Part shown: piece by piece, positions 37,185 to 46,399 of the stretch
How positions within the stretch are numbered: the first letter of the stretch is position 1
Layout of the letters: every line of letters begins with the position of its first letter
Source: Streptomyces fodineus
Lineage (GTDB): Bacteria; Actinomycetota; Actinomycetes; Streptomycetales; Streptomycetaceae
NCBI RefSeq assembly: GCF_001735805.1
Contig: NZ_CP017248.1
Span: 496,001 to 560,000 of the forward strand
Direction: 5' to 3'
Length of the DNA stretch: 64,000 bases
Program-made: the position numbers and the translations under genes
Notes under the pieces: generated by a model
What the model saw: only the letters and a program-made list of their open reading frames with translations
Told to the model about the DNA's origin: nothing
Database searches by the model: none

Positions 37185-37922
37185 TCACTTCAGGATGTTG
37201 ACCGCCCGGGCGACCACGAGGACCACCGTCACCAGGGACACCGAGGACTGCAGCATCATCAGCATCTTCGACCACCGGGACAGCGGCATGACGTCGGTCG
37301 GGCTGAAGGCCGTGGCGTTGGTGAAGGAGAGGTAGAGGTAGTCCGGGAACGCCGGTTCCCAGTCGGGCGGCGCCACCTCCGGATTCTGCATCTGTACGAA
37401 GAGGAAGTCGGCGTACTGGTGCTGCCCCCGGACCCGGGCCATGGGGCCGCCCCGGTCCCACTCCCAGTACCACAGGGCGAACACGATGACGTTCGTCACC
37501 CAGATGACCCCACCGGTCAGCAGGAGTGGGACCGCGCCGTCTGCCCCTTTGCCGCTCACCAGGTCGCCCACGAGCCGGACGGCCGCCCAGCCGTTGGCCA
37601 GGCTGATGACCGCGGCCAGGGCCAGACCCACGTACCGCAGCATCCGTGTACGGGGCTCCACGCGCCGGGGATTGCCCGCGATCAGTCCGGCCAGCAGCAG
37701 CAACTCCAGTGCGGGCAGGGCCCAGACGGGGTGGAGGAGGATGAGGTGGTGCGGCAGGCTCAGTTGCAGGGCGACGGCGGCGAGGATCACCGCCGTCACC
37801 GTCCAGCGCGGCTCGCCACGGGTCGCCCGGCGCCAGGCGGGGACCAGTTCCCGCTCGCCGCTCGCCAGGAGCCGCTCGATCCTGGCCAGCCGGCTCTCGG
37901 CGTCATCCATGTCGTCGTTCAT
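37185..37922 (-). CDS. DUF1345-like integral membrane protein
   Basis: Encodes 245 residues. A charged N-terminus (about 45 residues) precedes several membrane helices (WTVTAVILAAVALQLSL, ALELLLLAGLIAG, YVGLALAAVISLANGWAAV, VIWVTNVIVFALWYWEWDRG). The C-terminal YLSFTNATAFSPTDVMPLS and VSLVTVVLVVARAVNIL resemble the ion-channel-like end of DUF1345 proteins. ATG 37910 is an alternative start. The start overlaps the upstream transporter remnant by 4 nt. Confidence 0.7.
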   Translation of the reverse strand: MNDDMDDAESRLARIERLLASGERELVPAWRRATRGEPRWTVTAVILAAVALQLSLPHHLILLHPVWALPALELLLLAGLIAGNPRRVEPRTRMLRYVGLALAAVISLANGWAAVRLVGDLVSGKGADGAVPLLLTGGVIWVTNVIVFALWYWEWDRGGPMARVRGQHQYADFLFVQMQNPEVAPPDWEPAFPDYLYLSFTNATAFSPTDVMPLSRWSKMLMMLQSSVSLVTVVLVVARAVNILK

Positions 37923-38261
37923 GACGAGGATTGTCCCGGCAGGCTGTGTGCCGAAGCGAGCCGGGGACCTCCGGGCGCCGCTGTGCCGGGCGCCGGCCTG
38001 CGGCCGGTCAGGCGAGCCGCTCGTCCCCTACCGGTGCGGCCGTGGACCTCGTTGATCACGGTCGCCGCCGATGTGTACCACGCGACGACTCCCGTGGCGA
38101 TGCCGAACCAACCGCCCACCCGGGTCATCGCGTGCGGCTCCGCACCGGTCTGGAAGGCGCCGATGGCCCGGAAACAGGTACGTGAGCGCGAGCAGGGCCG
38201 GCACCATCATGACGGCGAGGCCGACCCGGAGCGCCGCGAGGGTGTGTCGACGATCCCACAC
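37919..38261 (-). pseudogene. GPR1/FUN34/YaaH (acetate transporter-like) remnant, truncated and frameshifted
   Basis: Two minus-strand frames join into the end of a YaaH-type transporter: TLAALRVGLAVMMVPALLAL and TYLF, then, after a frame change near the TTT at 38177-38179, AIGAFQTGAEPHAMTRVGGW and FGIATGVVAWYTSAATVINE. Removing one T rejoins them. Only the last two or three of six helices are present, so the gene is also missing its 5' part. The family assignment rests on the GGW-AWYTSA-G(V/I)-N pattern. Confidence 0.55.
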
Positions 38262-38306
38262 CGCCGGGACCGGGTTTCCCCACGTGTAAGCGTTGAAGAC
38301 ATCGGT

Positions 38307-39761
38307 TCAGGGCTCGCGGTGCTCGTGTGCCGCCTGCTCCAGTTCCTCCGCCTCGGCCCGGGCCACGCGGGTCTCGGCCTCCACGTCGATCGAGCGGGTC
38401 AGCCACCAGTACAGCAGCGCGGAGACCGGCAGGCCGATGAACAGGGAGATGTCGGCTCCGCCCAGCGCCTCGGCGGCGGGGCCGACGAACAGGGTGCCGA
38501 CGGAGAAGAAGGGGATCATGGCGGCGAAGCCGGCCAGGTAGGAGATGATGCCGTGCCAGCCCCAACGGCCGTAGATGCCGTGCGGGTTGAAGATCTCCGC
38601 GATGGCGTAGTGGCCGCGGCGCACCACGTAGTAGTCCATCAGGTTCACCGCGGTCCACGGGATGAACAGGTAGAGCACCAGCAGCAGGAAGTTGTTGAAG
38701 TTCGCCAGGAAGTTCGAGGTCGCGGCCAGCGCGCCGACCAGGGACAGCGCCGCGGTCAGGCCGATGGTCAGCAGGCGTACGCCCAGTGTCGGCCGCACCC
38801 GCTTGAACGAGTCGATGCCGCTGATGAGGGTCAGCGAACCGCCGTACATGTTCAGCGCGGTGACGGACACCAGGCCCAGGGCGGCGAAGAGCAGCACGAT
38901 CGCGCCGAAGCCGCTGAACACCTTGTCGCCGGCGGCGTTGATCGACTTGATCGTATCGAAGTCCTTGCCCGCCCAGGCGGCGAGCAGCGTGCCGAGGACC
39001 ATCAGCCAGATACCGCCGAGCGCGGAGCCGAAGTACGTCCAGTAGAAGGTCTTGCGGACCGTCACGTCCGGCGGGAGATAGCGCGAGTAGTCGGAGACGT
39101 AGATGGCCCAGCTGATCTGGTAACCGGCGACCACGCCGAACTGGGCGAGGAACGGGGTCCACTTGAAGGCGCCGAGGTCGAAGGAGCCCGCCGGGTAGTG
39201 CAGGGTGACGAGGACGCCGACGGTGAAGATCCCGAAGACGATCAGGAAGGTGTACGTCAGGATCCGCTCGGCCTTGTGGATGATGTCGTAGCCGACCAGC
39301 GCGACGACGAGCGCGACCACGGTCACCACGATCACCCACAGCTTGACGCTGCCGTGCAGGGTGGTGTGCAGGGAGTCGGCGGCGAGGATGCTGTTGAAGA
39401 CGTTGAACCCCGCGTACTGCACATAGGCGAAGAGCCATACCAGGAGCGCGCCGACATAGCCGAACTGGGGGCGCGACTGGATCATCTGCGGCAGGCCCAG
39501 CTGGGGTCCCTGCGCCGAGTGGAAGGCCATGAAGAAGGTGCCGATGACGGTGCCGGCGACGATGGCCAGCAGCGACCAGATCAGGTTGCCGCCCTCGGTG
39601 ATGCTGATCAGTCCCACGGCCAGGGTGGCGATCTGCGCGTTGGACATGAACCACAGCGGGCCCAGGTGCCAGAGTTTGCCGTGCCGCTCGTCCAGGGGGA
39701 CGTAGTCGATGGACCGGACCTCGAGGCCGGACACCACCCTTGACTCGACTGATGTGCTCAT
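38307..39761 (-). CDS. NCS1-family purine/cytosine permease
   Basis: Encodes 484 residues with 12 predicted membrane helices. N-terminal RSIDYVPLDERHGKLWHLGP and LWFMSNAQIATLAVGLISIT are typical of NCS1 members. Others are FGYVGALLVWLFAYVQYAGF, SWAIYVSDYSRYLPPDV and IPWTAVNLMDYYVVRRGHYA. The family moves cytosine, purines, allantoin, hydantoins or thiamine precursors with H+ or Na+. The exact substrate is unclear. The C-terminal tail is Glu/Arg-rich and cytoplasmic. No catabolic gene is adjacent. Confidence 0.92.
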   Translation of the reverse strand: MSTSVESRVVSGLEVRSIDYVPLDERHGKLWHLGPLWFMSNAQIATLAVGLISITEGGNLIWSLLAIVAGTVIGTFFMAFHSAQGPQLGLPQMIQSRPQFGYVGALLVWLFAYVQYAGFNVFNSILAADSLHTTLHGSVKLWVIVVTVVALVVALVGYDIIHKAERILTYTFLIVFGIFTVGVLVTLHYPAGSFDLGAFKWTPFLAQFGVVAGYQISWAIYVSDYSRYLPPDVTVRKTFYWTYFGSALGGIWLMVLGTLLAAWAGKDFDTIKSINAAGDKVFSGFGAIVLLFAALGLVSVTALNMYGGSLTLISGIDSFKRVRPTLGVRLLTIGLTAALSLVGALAATSNFLANFNNFLLLVLYLFIPWTAVNLMDYYVVRRGHYAIAEIFNPHGIYGRWGWHGIISYLAGFAAMIPFFSVGTLFVGPAAEALGGADISLFIGLPVSALLYWWLTRSIDVEAETRVARAEAEELEQAAHEHREP

Positions 39762-39860
39762 GACGCCTCCCGGTGGCCGGCCTGCCTCTGGGACACATTG
39801 TTGTCCGAGGTGGACGCGGTGACGAGTGGTGGGACGCGCGTACTGCTGCCAGGGGCGCGT

Positions 39861-40757
39861 TCAGGCGCCGTGCAGGGCGTCCGAGAGGCGGACGAAGCGG
39901 TGGCCGCCGGCCAGCAGGTGCGGGACGGCGCGTGCGATGCCCCGTGCGGTGCCGCCTTCGGGGTGGTTCATATGGCACAGGACGATGGAACCGGCCCGGG
40001 CGGAGGACACGGTGGTGTGCACCTGCTCGGCGGTGAAGGTGGCGCCGCCGTCTCCGTTGACGGAGAAGCTGACGAAGCGTTCCCCGAGGTCGGTGACGAT
40101 GCGTGCCGCGACGTCGTCGCAGTACGCCGTGCCGGACCGGAAGAAGCGCGGCGGGGCGCCCAGCAGACGGGTCAGCTTGGCCTGGTTGCCGGCGATCTCG
40201 TCGTACACCTCTGCGGCGCCGCGGGTGCCGGGGATGCCGTACGCGGAACGGCCGGTGACCGACAGCGGGCGGTGCCGGGTGCCGTGGTTGGCGATCTCGA
40301 AGAGCGGGTCGGCGGCCAGTCGGTGGAATTCCGCCGGGTTGGCGTCGATCCAGCGGGAGTTGAGGAACAGGGTCGCCGGTACGTGCCGTGCGCGGAGGAA
40401 GTCGATGAGGGCCCGGTCGTAGCCGCTGCCCCCCGGGCCGCCGCACGCGTCGAAGGTCAGCGCGATGTCGCGTGTCGTGTGCGGCAGGGAGTGCACCACA
40501 CCCGGGGCGTCGAAGCCCCAGGTGTGCGGCGTGCTGCGCCCGTAGCGGGCCACGATCTCCGCGCGGGTGACGGGAGGGTGCGCGGCGGAGGCCGTGGCCG
40601 AGGGGACGGAGCCGGGGGTCGGCTGGGTCGTTGCGCCCCCGCCGGTTCCCGGCGTGGCGGAGGAGCCGGGGGCGGCGGCGCCGTTCTTCGCGCCCGCGCA
40701 ACCGGCGAGCAGTCCTCCCGCCAGGGCGGCCAGCACCGCACGGCGACCAGCCGTCAT
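39861..40757 (-). CDS. polysaccharide deacetylase-family lipoprotein
   Basis: Encodes 298 residues from ATG 40757 with GGGAGAG upstream. The lipobox is LLAGC after a short basic signal (MTAGRRAVLAALAG), and a Pro/Thr/Ser/Ala linker follows. The NodB-like domain has motif 1 TFDACGGPG, where the second aspartate of TFDD is replaced by alanine as in some deacetylase subfamilies. Motif 2 is NHGTRHRPLS, and later motifs are FFRSGTAYCDDVA and IVLCHMNHPEGG. It probably removes acetyl groups from a cell-envelope sugar at the outer membrane face. Confidence 0.88.
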   Translation of the reverse strand: MTAGRRAVLAALAGGLLAGCAGAKNGAAAPGSSATPGTGGGATTQPTPGSVPSATASAAHPPVTRAEIVARYGRSTPHTWGFDAPGVVHSLPHTTRDIALTFDACGGPGGSGYDRALIDFLRARHVPATLFLNSRWIDANPAEFHRLAADPLFEIANHGTRHRPLSVTGRSAYGIPGTRGAAEVYDEIAGNQAKLTRLLGAPPRFFRSGTAYCDDVAARIVTDLGERFVSFSVNGDGGATFTAEQVHTTVSSARAGSIVLCHMNHPEGGTARGIARAVPHLLAGGHRFVRLSDALHGA

Positions 40758-40919
40758 CCGCTCTCCCACACCTGATCGAAGGTCGCCACGGCCGACGACC
40801 ACCATGTGGACAACCGTACGCACCGGACCACCGGCGACCGTGAAGACGGCGGTAAGAGATCACCCAGAATAGAGCGCAAGTGGGTGAGTGCGGCGGGACC
40901 CGTCGTCCGTGCCCCTGGG

Positions 40920-41423
40920 CTATTGCTCTCCCTCGGCCCGCAGTCGCCTGGCGTACGACCAGGTCACCGCCGTCAGCAGCACCGGCACCGCGAGGAGCGG
41001 GGCGTAGGCGAAGGCCCACACGGTGCGTGGTGTGCCGCTCGCCAGGTCCGTTCGGCTCCGCACGGTGAAGGCGACCACCACTTGTGACAACGCCACCAGC
41101 ATCGTCACGGCCGAAGCCGTCCAGGCCAGCCGTGCCAGCGCGCGGGGGTACCGCGGTCGGCGGTCGCGGACGAGCAGCAGGGGGAACAGAGCGGCCAGCT
41201 CGGTCAGGACCGACAAGCCGACGACATAGGCAACTCCCCAGCCCGGTATGGCGTAGTCGTCCCGCAGCACCTTGTCGCTGTAGCCCACGTAGATGCCGGA
41301 TGCCATGGCAAGGCGCCACAGGCCCGAGGGCGCCGCGCACCAGGCGATGGCATGGGCGGCGCGGCGGGTCCGGACGGGGACGCGAGGCGGAGGGGTCCTG
41401 GTGGTTCTGGTCATGACGAACAT
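40920..41423 (-). CDS. small integral membrane protein, unknown
   Basis: Encodes 167 residues with about four hydrophobic helices (WRLAMASGIYVGY, VAYVVGLSVLTELAALFPLL, ASAVTMLVALSQVVVAFTV, APLLAVPVLLTAVTWSYARR). The N-terminus is Arg/Pro-rich. ATG 41414 is an alternative start. No known domain is recognised. Confidence 0.6.
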   Translation of the reverse strand: MFVMTRTTRTPPPRVPVRTRRAAHAIAWCAAPSGLWRLAMASGIYVGYSDKVLRDDYAIPGWGVAYVVGLSVLTELAALFPLLLVRDRRPRYPRALARLAWTASAVTMLVALSQVVVAFTVRSRTDLASGTPRTVWAFAYAPLLAVPVLLTAVTWSYARRLRAEGEQ

Positions 41424-41579
41424 GCTGGTCGGAGCGTGCCGCCGGCACCTCGTCCGCCAAGTCCGACTACCTCCGCCGCGCGGTGGAGAACGCCCCGCCT
41501 AGGAGGGACTTGAGGCGGAGCCGGGTCAGGAGGAGAAACCGCGCGCCGGCTCCGGGCGCGGGCTGCCCGGAGCCGGCTG

Positions 41580-42401
41580 TCACACGTCCCGCTTCCTGAC
41601 GACCAGCACGGCCACGGTGAGCGCGATCAGCGGCCACAGCCCGTACACGATCCGGGAAGCGGCGACCGTGGCCGTGAAGGTGCGGGAGCTCGGGTCCGGT
41701 TGCCAGTTCTGGACCAGGCGCTGCCAGGCGCTGAAGATCATGGCGTGGCGGATGTCGGCGGACCACCGCTTGTCCTGTGAGAAGACCGTGGGCAGCATCA
41801 GCAAGGTGAAGGCGCAGGTGGCCATGGTCGCGGCGCTGTGCCGGATCAGGACGCCCAGGCCGAGCCCGGTCAGTGCGCAGACCGGAGCCAGCAGTGCCGA
41901 TGCCACGAGCGCCCTCGGTACACCCGCGTGCGTGATCGAGACTCCGGCGTGCTGTCCGCTCAGGATGGCCTGGGAGACCAGGAAGGAACCGGTGGATACG
42001 ACCGCACCGACGGCGATCCACAGTGCCGCGGTGACGGTCGCCTTGGCCAGTACGACCGAGCCGCGGGCGGGGACCGCCACGGTGGTGGTGCGGATCAGGC
42101 CGCTGCTGTACTCGCTCACGATCGTGATGGCGCCTACGCATGCGGCGACCAGCGTCAGCGTCATGTAGCCGGACGGCGGGCAGGCGTCCCAGGGCCGGAA
42201 GTCCGCGGGCCTGTGCGCGCTCGTGCCGGCGGCCGCCAGATCGTGGTAGTCCGCGATGGCCGCAACGGCGGCGGAGCCGATGACGAACAGACTGGTCAGC
42301 GCGATCGTCCACCAAGTGGAGCGCAAGGAGCGCGTTTTGGTCCACTCGGAGGCGATCAGGTCGGCGAAGCGGGCAGGCGTCGGGGCGGTGGGTGTGGTCA
42401 T
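41580..42401 (-). CDS. ABC-2-type transporter permease
   Basis: Encodes 273 residues with six membrane helices; the N-terminus FADLIASEWTKTRSLRSTWW is the hallmark of Streptomyces ABC-2 permeases that pair with CcmA-like ATPases. LTLVAACVGAITIVSEYSSG and LIRTTTVAVPARGSVVLAKA are typical family segments. It overlaps the ATPase gene by 4 nt (ATGA), so the two are coupled. An exporter of a lipid, peptide or antibiotic is likely. Confidence 0.92.
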   Translation of the reverse strand: MTTPTAPTPARFADLIASEWTKTRSLRSTWWTIALTSLFVIGSAAVAAIADYHDLAAAGTSAHRPADFRPWDACPPSGYMTLTLVAACVGAITIVSEYSSGLIRTTTVAVPARGSVVLAKATVTAALWIAVGAVVSTGSFLVSQAILSGQHAGVSITHAGVPRALVASALLAPVCALTGLGLGVLIRHSAATMATCAFTLLMLPTVFSQDKRWSADIRHAMIFSAWQRLVQNWQPDPSSRTFTATVAASRIVYGLWPLIALTVAVLVVRKRDV

Positions 42402-43318
42402 CGGGGCTGTCCTGCCAGGTATTCGACGCTGTCGGCGGTGAGTTCCATGAACGCCTCCTCCAGTGAGGCAGTCCTCGTGGTCAGTTCGCTGAGCGGGATC
42501 CGGTGTTCCAGGGCGAGCGCCCCGATCCGGTCCGCAGGCAAGCCGGTCACGGTGAGTTTCCGGGCGCCTGTCATGTCCTGCGGCTCGACCGATGCGCCGG
42601 CGCTGGTCAGGACCGCCGCCAGCGCCGCGGCCTGCGGGCTGCCCACCACGACGCTGCCGCGCGTGCTGCGGGCCGCGAAGTCCGCCACCGACTCGGCGGC
42701 GATCAGCCGGCCCCGGCCGATGACGACGAGCTGGTCGGCGGTGTTCTCCATCTCCGACATCAGGTGACTGGAGAGGAACACCGTGCGTCCCTCGGCGGCC
42801 AGGCGGCGGAAGAGGCGCCGTACCCAGAGAACACCTTCCGGGTCCATGCCGTTGATCGGCTCGTCGAACATCAGCACCGGCGGATCACCGAGCAGGGCGG
42901 CGGCGATGCCGAGCCGTTGCTTCATGCCGAGCGAGAACCCGCCGATGCGCCCCCGGGCGGCCTCGGCCAGACCGACCTCCTGCAACACCTCCTCGACGCG
43001 GCGCGCCGGGATGCCGTTGCTCCGGGCCAGCGCGGACAGGTGGGTCGCCGCGCTGCGTCCGCCGTGGACCTGGGTGGCGTCCAGGAGTGCGCCGACGTGC
43101 CGCAGGCCACGCGGATGGCTGCGGAAGTCGGCCTTGCCGACCGTGGCGGTGCCGCCGGTGGGCCGGTCCAGGCCGAGGATCATCCTCAAGGTGGTGGTCT
43201 TGCCTGCTCCGTTGGGGCCGAGGAAGCCGGTGACCTGTCCCGGCCGCACGGTGAAGGTCAGTTGCTCGACGGCTGTCCTGTCGCCGTAGCGCTTGGTGAG
43301 TTGGTTGACTTCGATCAC
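42398..43318 (-). CDS. ABC transporter ATP-binding protein
   Basis: Encodes 306 residues from GTG 43318. Walker A is GPNGAGKTT, the signature is FSLGMKQRLGIA, Walker B is VLMFDEPINGMDP, and the H-loop is SSHLMSEME. The last 80 residues are the usual extension of DrrA/CcmA-type ATPases. It is followed by the membrane partner and is divergent from a histidine kinase/response regulator pair, the common BceAB/LiaRS-like arrangement for sensing and exporting envelope stressors. Confidence 0.95.
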   Translation of the reverse strand: MIEVNQLTKRYGDRTAVEQLTFTVRPGQVTGFLGPNGAGKTTTLRMILGLDRPTGGTATVGKADFRSHPRGLRHVGALLDATQVHGGRSAATHLSALARSNGIPARRVEEVLQEVGLAEAARGRIGGFSLGMKQRLGIAAALLGDPPVLMFDEPINGMDPEGVLWVRRLFRRLAAEGRTVFLSSHLMSEMENTADQLVVIGRGRLIAAESVADFAARSTRGSVVVGSPQAAALAAVLTSAGASVEPQDMTGARKLTVTGLPADRIGALALEHRIPLSELTTRTASLEEAFMELTADSVEYLAGQPR

Positions 43319-43450
43319 GGCGACAACGGTGACGGCAGGTGCCCTGTGCGTGCATGAGGCCGTGGGAGGCAATGCGCCCGGCGGATTGGCCCCCGGGTGT
43401 ACGTCCCCGGGCCGATGCCGGGTGCTCGGACTCCTGGTTAGTCTCGCGGC

Positions 43451-44692
43451 ATGACCACCACATCCCTCGCGTCCTTCGCAGCGCGATGTCCCCGCCGCAA
43501 GCGCGTGCCGGGGGTGACGCGAGCGACGGTCACGGCCTGGGCGGGTGCCCTGCTGTACGTCTTCCTGCTGCTGGTCCTGGTGACGGGCGCGCCCCAGGAC
43601 TCGGGCCCTCTTGTCGCCGTCGGGTCGCTGCCGGCGGTGAGCCTGCTCGTCGGGGTGCTGCGGCGGACGCCGCTGACGGCCCTGGTCCTGGCGCTTCTCG
43701 GTGCCACCGCCGCGGTGGTCGTGCCCCGCCGTACCGCCCATGCGAGCCTGGCCTTGTCGTATCAGGGCCAGTTCCTGTCGTACCTGGCGGCGGACCTCGT
43801 CCTGGGGTACATCGTCGCCACCTGCACGCGCAGGGTGTCCGTCGTCGCCGTATCCCTCGCTCTCGGCGTGCAGTCGGTGACGATCGGTCTCTTCGCACAC
43901 GGCCCGGACTTCCTGATCGTGGACGGCGTCGTCGGGCTGCTGGCGATGGCCGCGTCCTGCACGCTCGGGCTGCTGAGCCGCGAACGGCGCGAGCACGCGG
44001 TGGCGCTGCGCGCACAGGAGGTGGCCGAGGCCGTCACCGCCGAACGGCTGCGGATCGCCCGGGAGTTGCACGACGTCATCGCGCACAGCGTCGGCGTCAT
44101 CGCCATCCAGGCCGGGGTGGGCAGCCGGGTCATCCGCACGCAACCCGATGCGGCCCGCGACGCCCTGCACACCATCGAGACCACCAGCAGACAGACCCTG
44201 TCCGGGCTGCGGCGCACCCTGGTGGCACTCCGTCAGGCCGAGCCGGACCCGGCGACGGGCGAACCGGCGCCGCCCGCGCCCGCGCCGGGGCTCGCGGACA
44301 TCGAACGGCTGGCCGCGGCCACGGCGGACGCGGGGGTACGGGTCGAGGTGCACATCAGCGGGGAGCAGCGGCCCCTGCCGGCCGACGTCGAGCTGGCGGC
44401 CTACCGTATCGTTCAGGAGGCGCTGACCAACGTGGTCCGCCATGCGGGCACCGGACACTGCACGGTGGCCCTCGGCTACGGGAACGGGGAGCTGTCGGTG
44501 GAGGTCGTCGACGACGGGCGCGGCGTCGCCGGGGAGGGCCCGGCCCACGGTTTCGGTCTCATCGGCATGCGGGAGCGGGCGGCTCTGCTGCAAGGCCGGT
44601 TCAGCGCCGGGCCGCGACCCGAGGGCGGCTTCCGGGTGGCGGCGCGCCTGCCGCTGCCCGAACCCGTCGGCGTCGCGCAGGAGACCCGGTGA
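43451..44692 (+). CDS. sensor histidine kinase, HisKA_3 (NarL-partner) type
   Basis: Encodes 413 residues. The N-terminal part has several membrane helices (ALLYVFLLLVLVTGAP, LVAVGSLPAVSLLVGVL and others). The dimerisation domain has the phosphorylated histidine in RIARELHDVIAHSVGVIAIQ. The catalytic domain has the N-box (RIVQEALTNVVRHAG) and G-boxes (VVDDGRGVAG, GFGLIGMRERAALLQG). It passes phosphate to the response regulator, whose start overlaps its stop by 4 nt. It is divergent from the ABC transporter it probably controls. Confidence 0.94.
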   Translation: MTTTSLASFAARCPRRKRVPGVTRATVTAWAGALLYVFLLLVLVTGAPQDSGPLVAVGSLPAVSLLVGVLRRTPLTALVLALLGATAAVVVPRRTAHASLALSYQGQFLSYLAADLVLGYIVATCTRRVSVVAVSLALGVQSVTIGLFAHGPDFLIVDGVVGLLAMAASCTLGLLSRERREHAVALRAQEVAEAVTAERLRIARELHDVIAHSVGVIAIQAGVGSRVIRTQPDAARDALHTIETTSRQTLSGLRRTLVALRQAEPDPATGEPAPPAPAPGLADIERLAAATADAGVRVEVHISGEQRPLPADVELAAYRIVQEALTNVVRHAGTGHCTVALGYGNGELSVEVVDDGRGVAGEGPAHGFGLIGMRERAALLQGRFSAGPRPEGGFRVAARLPLPEPVGVAQETR

Positions 44693-45351
44693 CGGTCCGG
44701 GTCGTCCTGGCCGACGACCAGCCGCTGGTGCGGTCCGGCCTGCGGGTCCTCATGGCCGATCACCCCGACCTGGAGGTCGTCGGCGAGGCCGCCACCGGCG
44801 CGGAGGCCGTCGAGCGGGTCGGGGAGACCGGCCCCGACGTCGTGGTGATGGACATCAGGATGCCCGGCATGGACGGCATCGAGGCCACGCGCCGGATCAC
44901 GGCCGGTTCCCTGCCGACCCGCGTGCTCATCCTGACCACCTTCGACGAGGACGACCATGTCTACGGCGCGCTGCGGGCCGGCGCCAGCGGTTTCGCCGTC
45001 AAGGACATGGCGCTGGACGACATCCTCACCGCGATCCGCGTGGTCGCCGCCGGAGACGCACTGATCGCGCCGGGTGTGACACGCCGTCTGATCGCGGACT
45101 TCGTCGAACACCGCCCGGCCGGTGCGGAACCCTCCGTGCGTCGGCTCGAGGGCATCACCGAGCGGGAACGGGAAGTGCTGACCCTGGTCGGACGCGGCCG
45201 GTCCAACACCGAGATCGCGCAGGACCTGTTCATCACGGTGGCCACGGCCAAGTCCCACGTCTCCCGGCTGCTCGCCAAACTCGGCGCCCGCGACCGGGTG
45301 CAGCTGGTGATCACGGCGTATGAGACGGGGCTGGTCACGCCGTCGGGCTGA
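44689..45351 (+). CDS. LuxR/NarL-family response regulator
   Basis: Encodes 220 residues from GTG 44689. The receiver has the acidic pair ADD, the phospho-acceptor aspartate in VVVMDIRMPGMDGIEA, and the lysine in FAVKDMALDDIL. The C-terminal LuxR HTH is GITEREREVLTLVGRGRSNT, EIAQDLFITVATAKSHVSRL and LAKLGARDR. It is coupled to the upstream kinase and most likely activates the divergent ABC transporter genes. Confidence 0.96.
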   Translation: MTVRVVLADDQPLVRSGLRVLMADHPDLEVVGEAATGAEAVERVGETGPDVVVMDIRMPGMDGIEATRRITAGSLPTRVLILTTFDEDDHVYGALRAGASGFAVKDMALDDILTAIRVVAAGDALIAPGVTRRLIADFVEHRPAGAEPSVRRLEGITEREREVLTLVGRGRSNTEIAQDLFITVATAKSHVSRLLAKLGARDRVQLVITAYETGLVTPSG

Positions 45352-45481
45352 GCACCGCACGACGACACCTGCGCGGCCGGCGGACGGCGCACAGGGGCCA
45401 TGGCTACGTTGTGCGGAGATTCGTTGCGAACAGGCCGGCTGCGGCTCCAGCGCGTCGTACGCCGGCCGGGAAGCAGGAGAC

Positions 45482-46399
45482 ATGGCCGAACACACCACCG
45501 GGATCTCCGGCGCGGCCCCGCTGCCGGGGTTGTTCGAGGCGGAGCGCTCGGCGGAGATCGTCGCCGCGAGCTTCGCCGGCGCCACCGACGAGCGGCTGAA
45601 GGAGATCCTCGGCTCCCTGGTGCGGCACACCCACGCCTTCGTCAAGGACGTCGGACTCACCACGGAGGAATGGGCGGCGGGCATCCGCTTCCTCACCGGG
45701 ACCGGCCAGAAGTGCGACGAGACCCGGCAGGAGTTCATCCTGCTGTCCGATGTGCTGGGTGTGTCGATGCTGGTGGAGACACTGAACCAGCCGGCCGACG
45801 GGCAGTTCACGGAGTCGACGGTGGAGGGTCCCTTCCACATGGTCGACTCGCCGCCGCGTGCCCTCGGCGACAGCATCGACGAGGCAGGGCGGGGCGGCGA
45901 ACCATGCCTGGTCACCGGACGGGTCACCGACGGCGACGGCCGGCCCGTCGCGGGCGCGGGCATCGACGTGTGGCAGGCCGACGCGGACGGTTTCTACGAC
46001 GTGCAGCGGCCCGGCGAGGTGCCCGAGCGCAATCTCCGGGGCCTGTTCACCGCCGACGAGGACGGCAGGTTCTGGTTCCGTACGATCGTGCCGCGCTACT
46101 ACCCCATCCCCACCGACGGCCCGGTCGGCGCTCTGCTCAAGGCGGGCGGACGTCACTCGAACCGGGCCGCGCACATCCACGTCGAGGTGTCCGCGCCCGG
46201 CATCCGCACGCTGACCACGCATCTCTTCGTCGACGGCTCGCCGTACCTGGATTCCGACGCCGTCTTCGGCGTCAAGGAGAGTCTGATCCGGAGCTTCGCC
46301 CAGGTCGACGACCCCGCCCGGGCCGCCGAGCACGGGCTGCCCAACCCGTTCCGTCACGTCGACTTCCCCCTCACCGTCCAGCGAGGAGCGCAACCATGA
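45482..46399 (+). CDS. intradiol dioxygenase, hydroxyquinol 1,2-dioxygenase type
   Basis: Encodes 305 residues from ATG 45482 with AGGAG upstream. The N-terminal dimerisation helix domain is clear (FVKDVGLTTEEWAAGIRFLT). The catalytic domain has GPFHMVDSPP, ADADGFYDVQ, FRTIVPRYYPIPTDGPVGAL and RAAHIHVEVSAPG, whose Tyr/His residues hold Fe(III). The following maleylacetate reductase gene overlaps by 4 nt, so the pair carries out the hydroxyquinol to maleylacetate to 3-oxoadipate steps. An AraC regulator lies downstream on the other strand. Confidence 0.92.
   Translation: MAEHTTGISGAAPLPGLFEAERSAEIVAASFAGATDERLKEILGSLVRHTHAFVKDVGLTTEEWAAGIRFLTGTGQKCDETRQEFILLSDVLGVSMLVETLNQPADGQFTESTVEGPFHMVDSPPRALGDSIDEAGRGGEPCLVTGRVTDGDGRPVAGAGIDVWQADADGFYDVQRPGEVPERNLRGLFTADEDGRFWFRTIVPRYYPIPTDGPVGALLKAGGRHSNRAAHIHVEVSAPGIRTLTTHLFVDGSPYLDSDAVFGVKESLIRSFAQVDDPARAAEHGLPNPFRHVDFPLTVQRGAQP

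Noticed and set aside
38125..41460. 1,111-codon minus-strand open frame across three genes
   Set aside because: It covers the NCS1 permease and deacetylase in the wrong frame and is very Arg/Pro-rich, typical of an alternate frame in GC-rich DNA.
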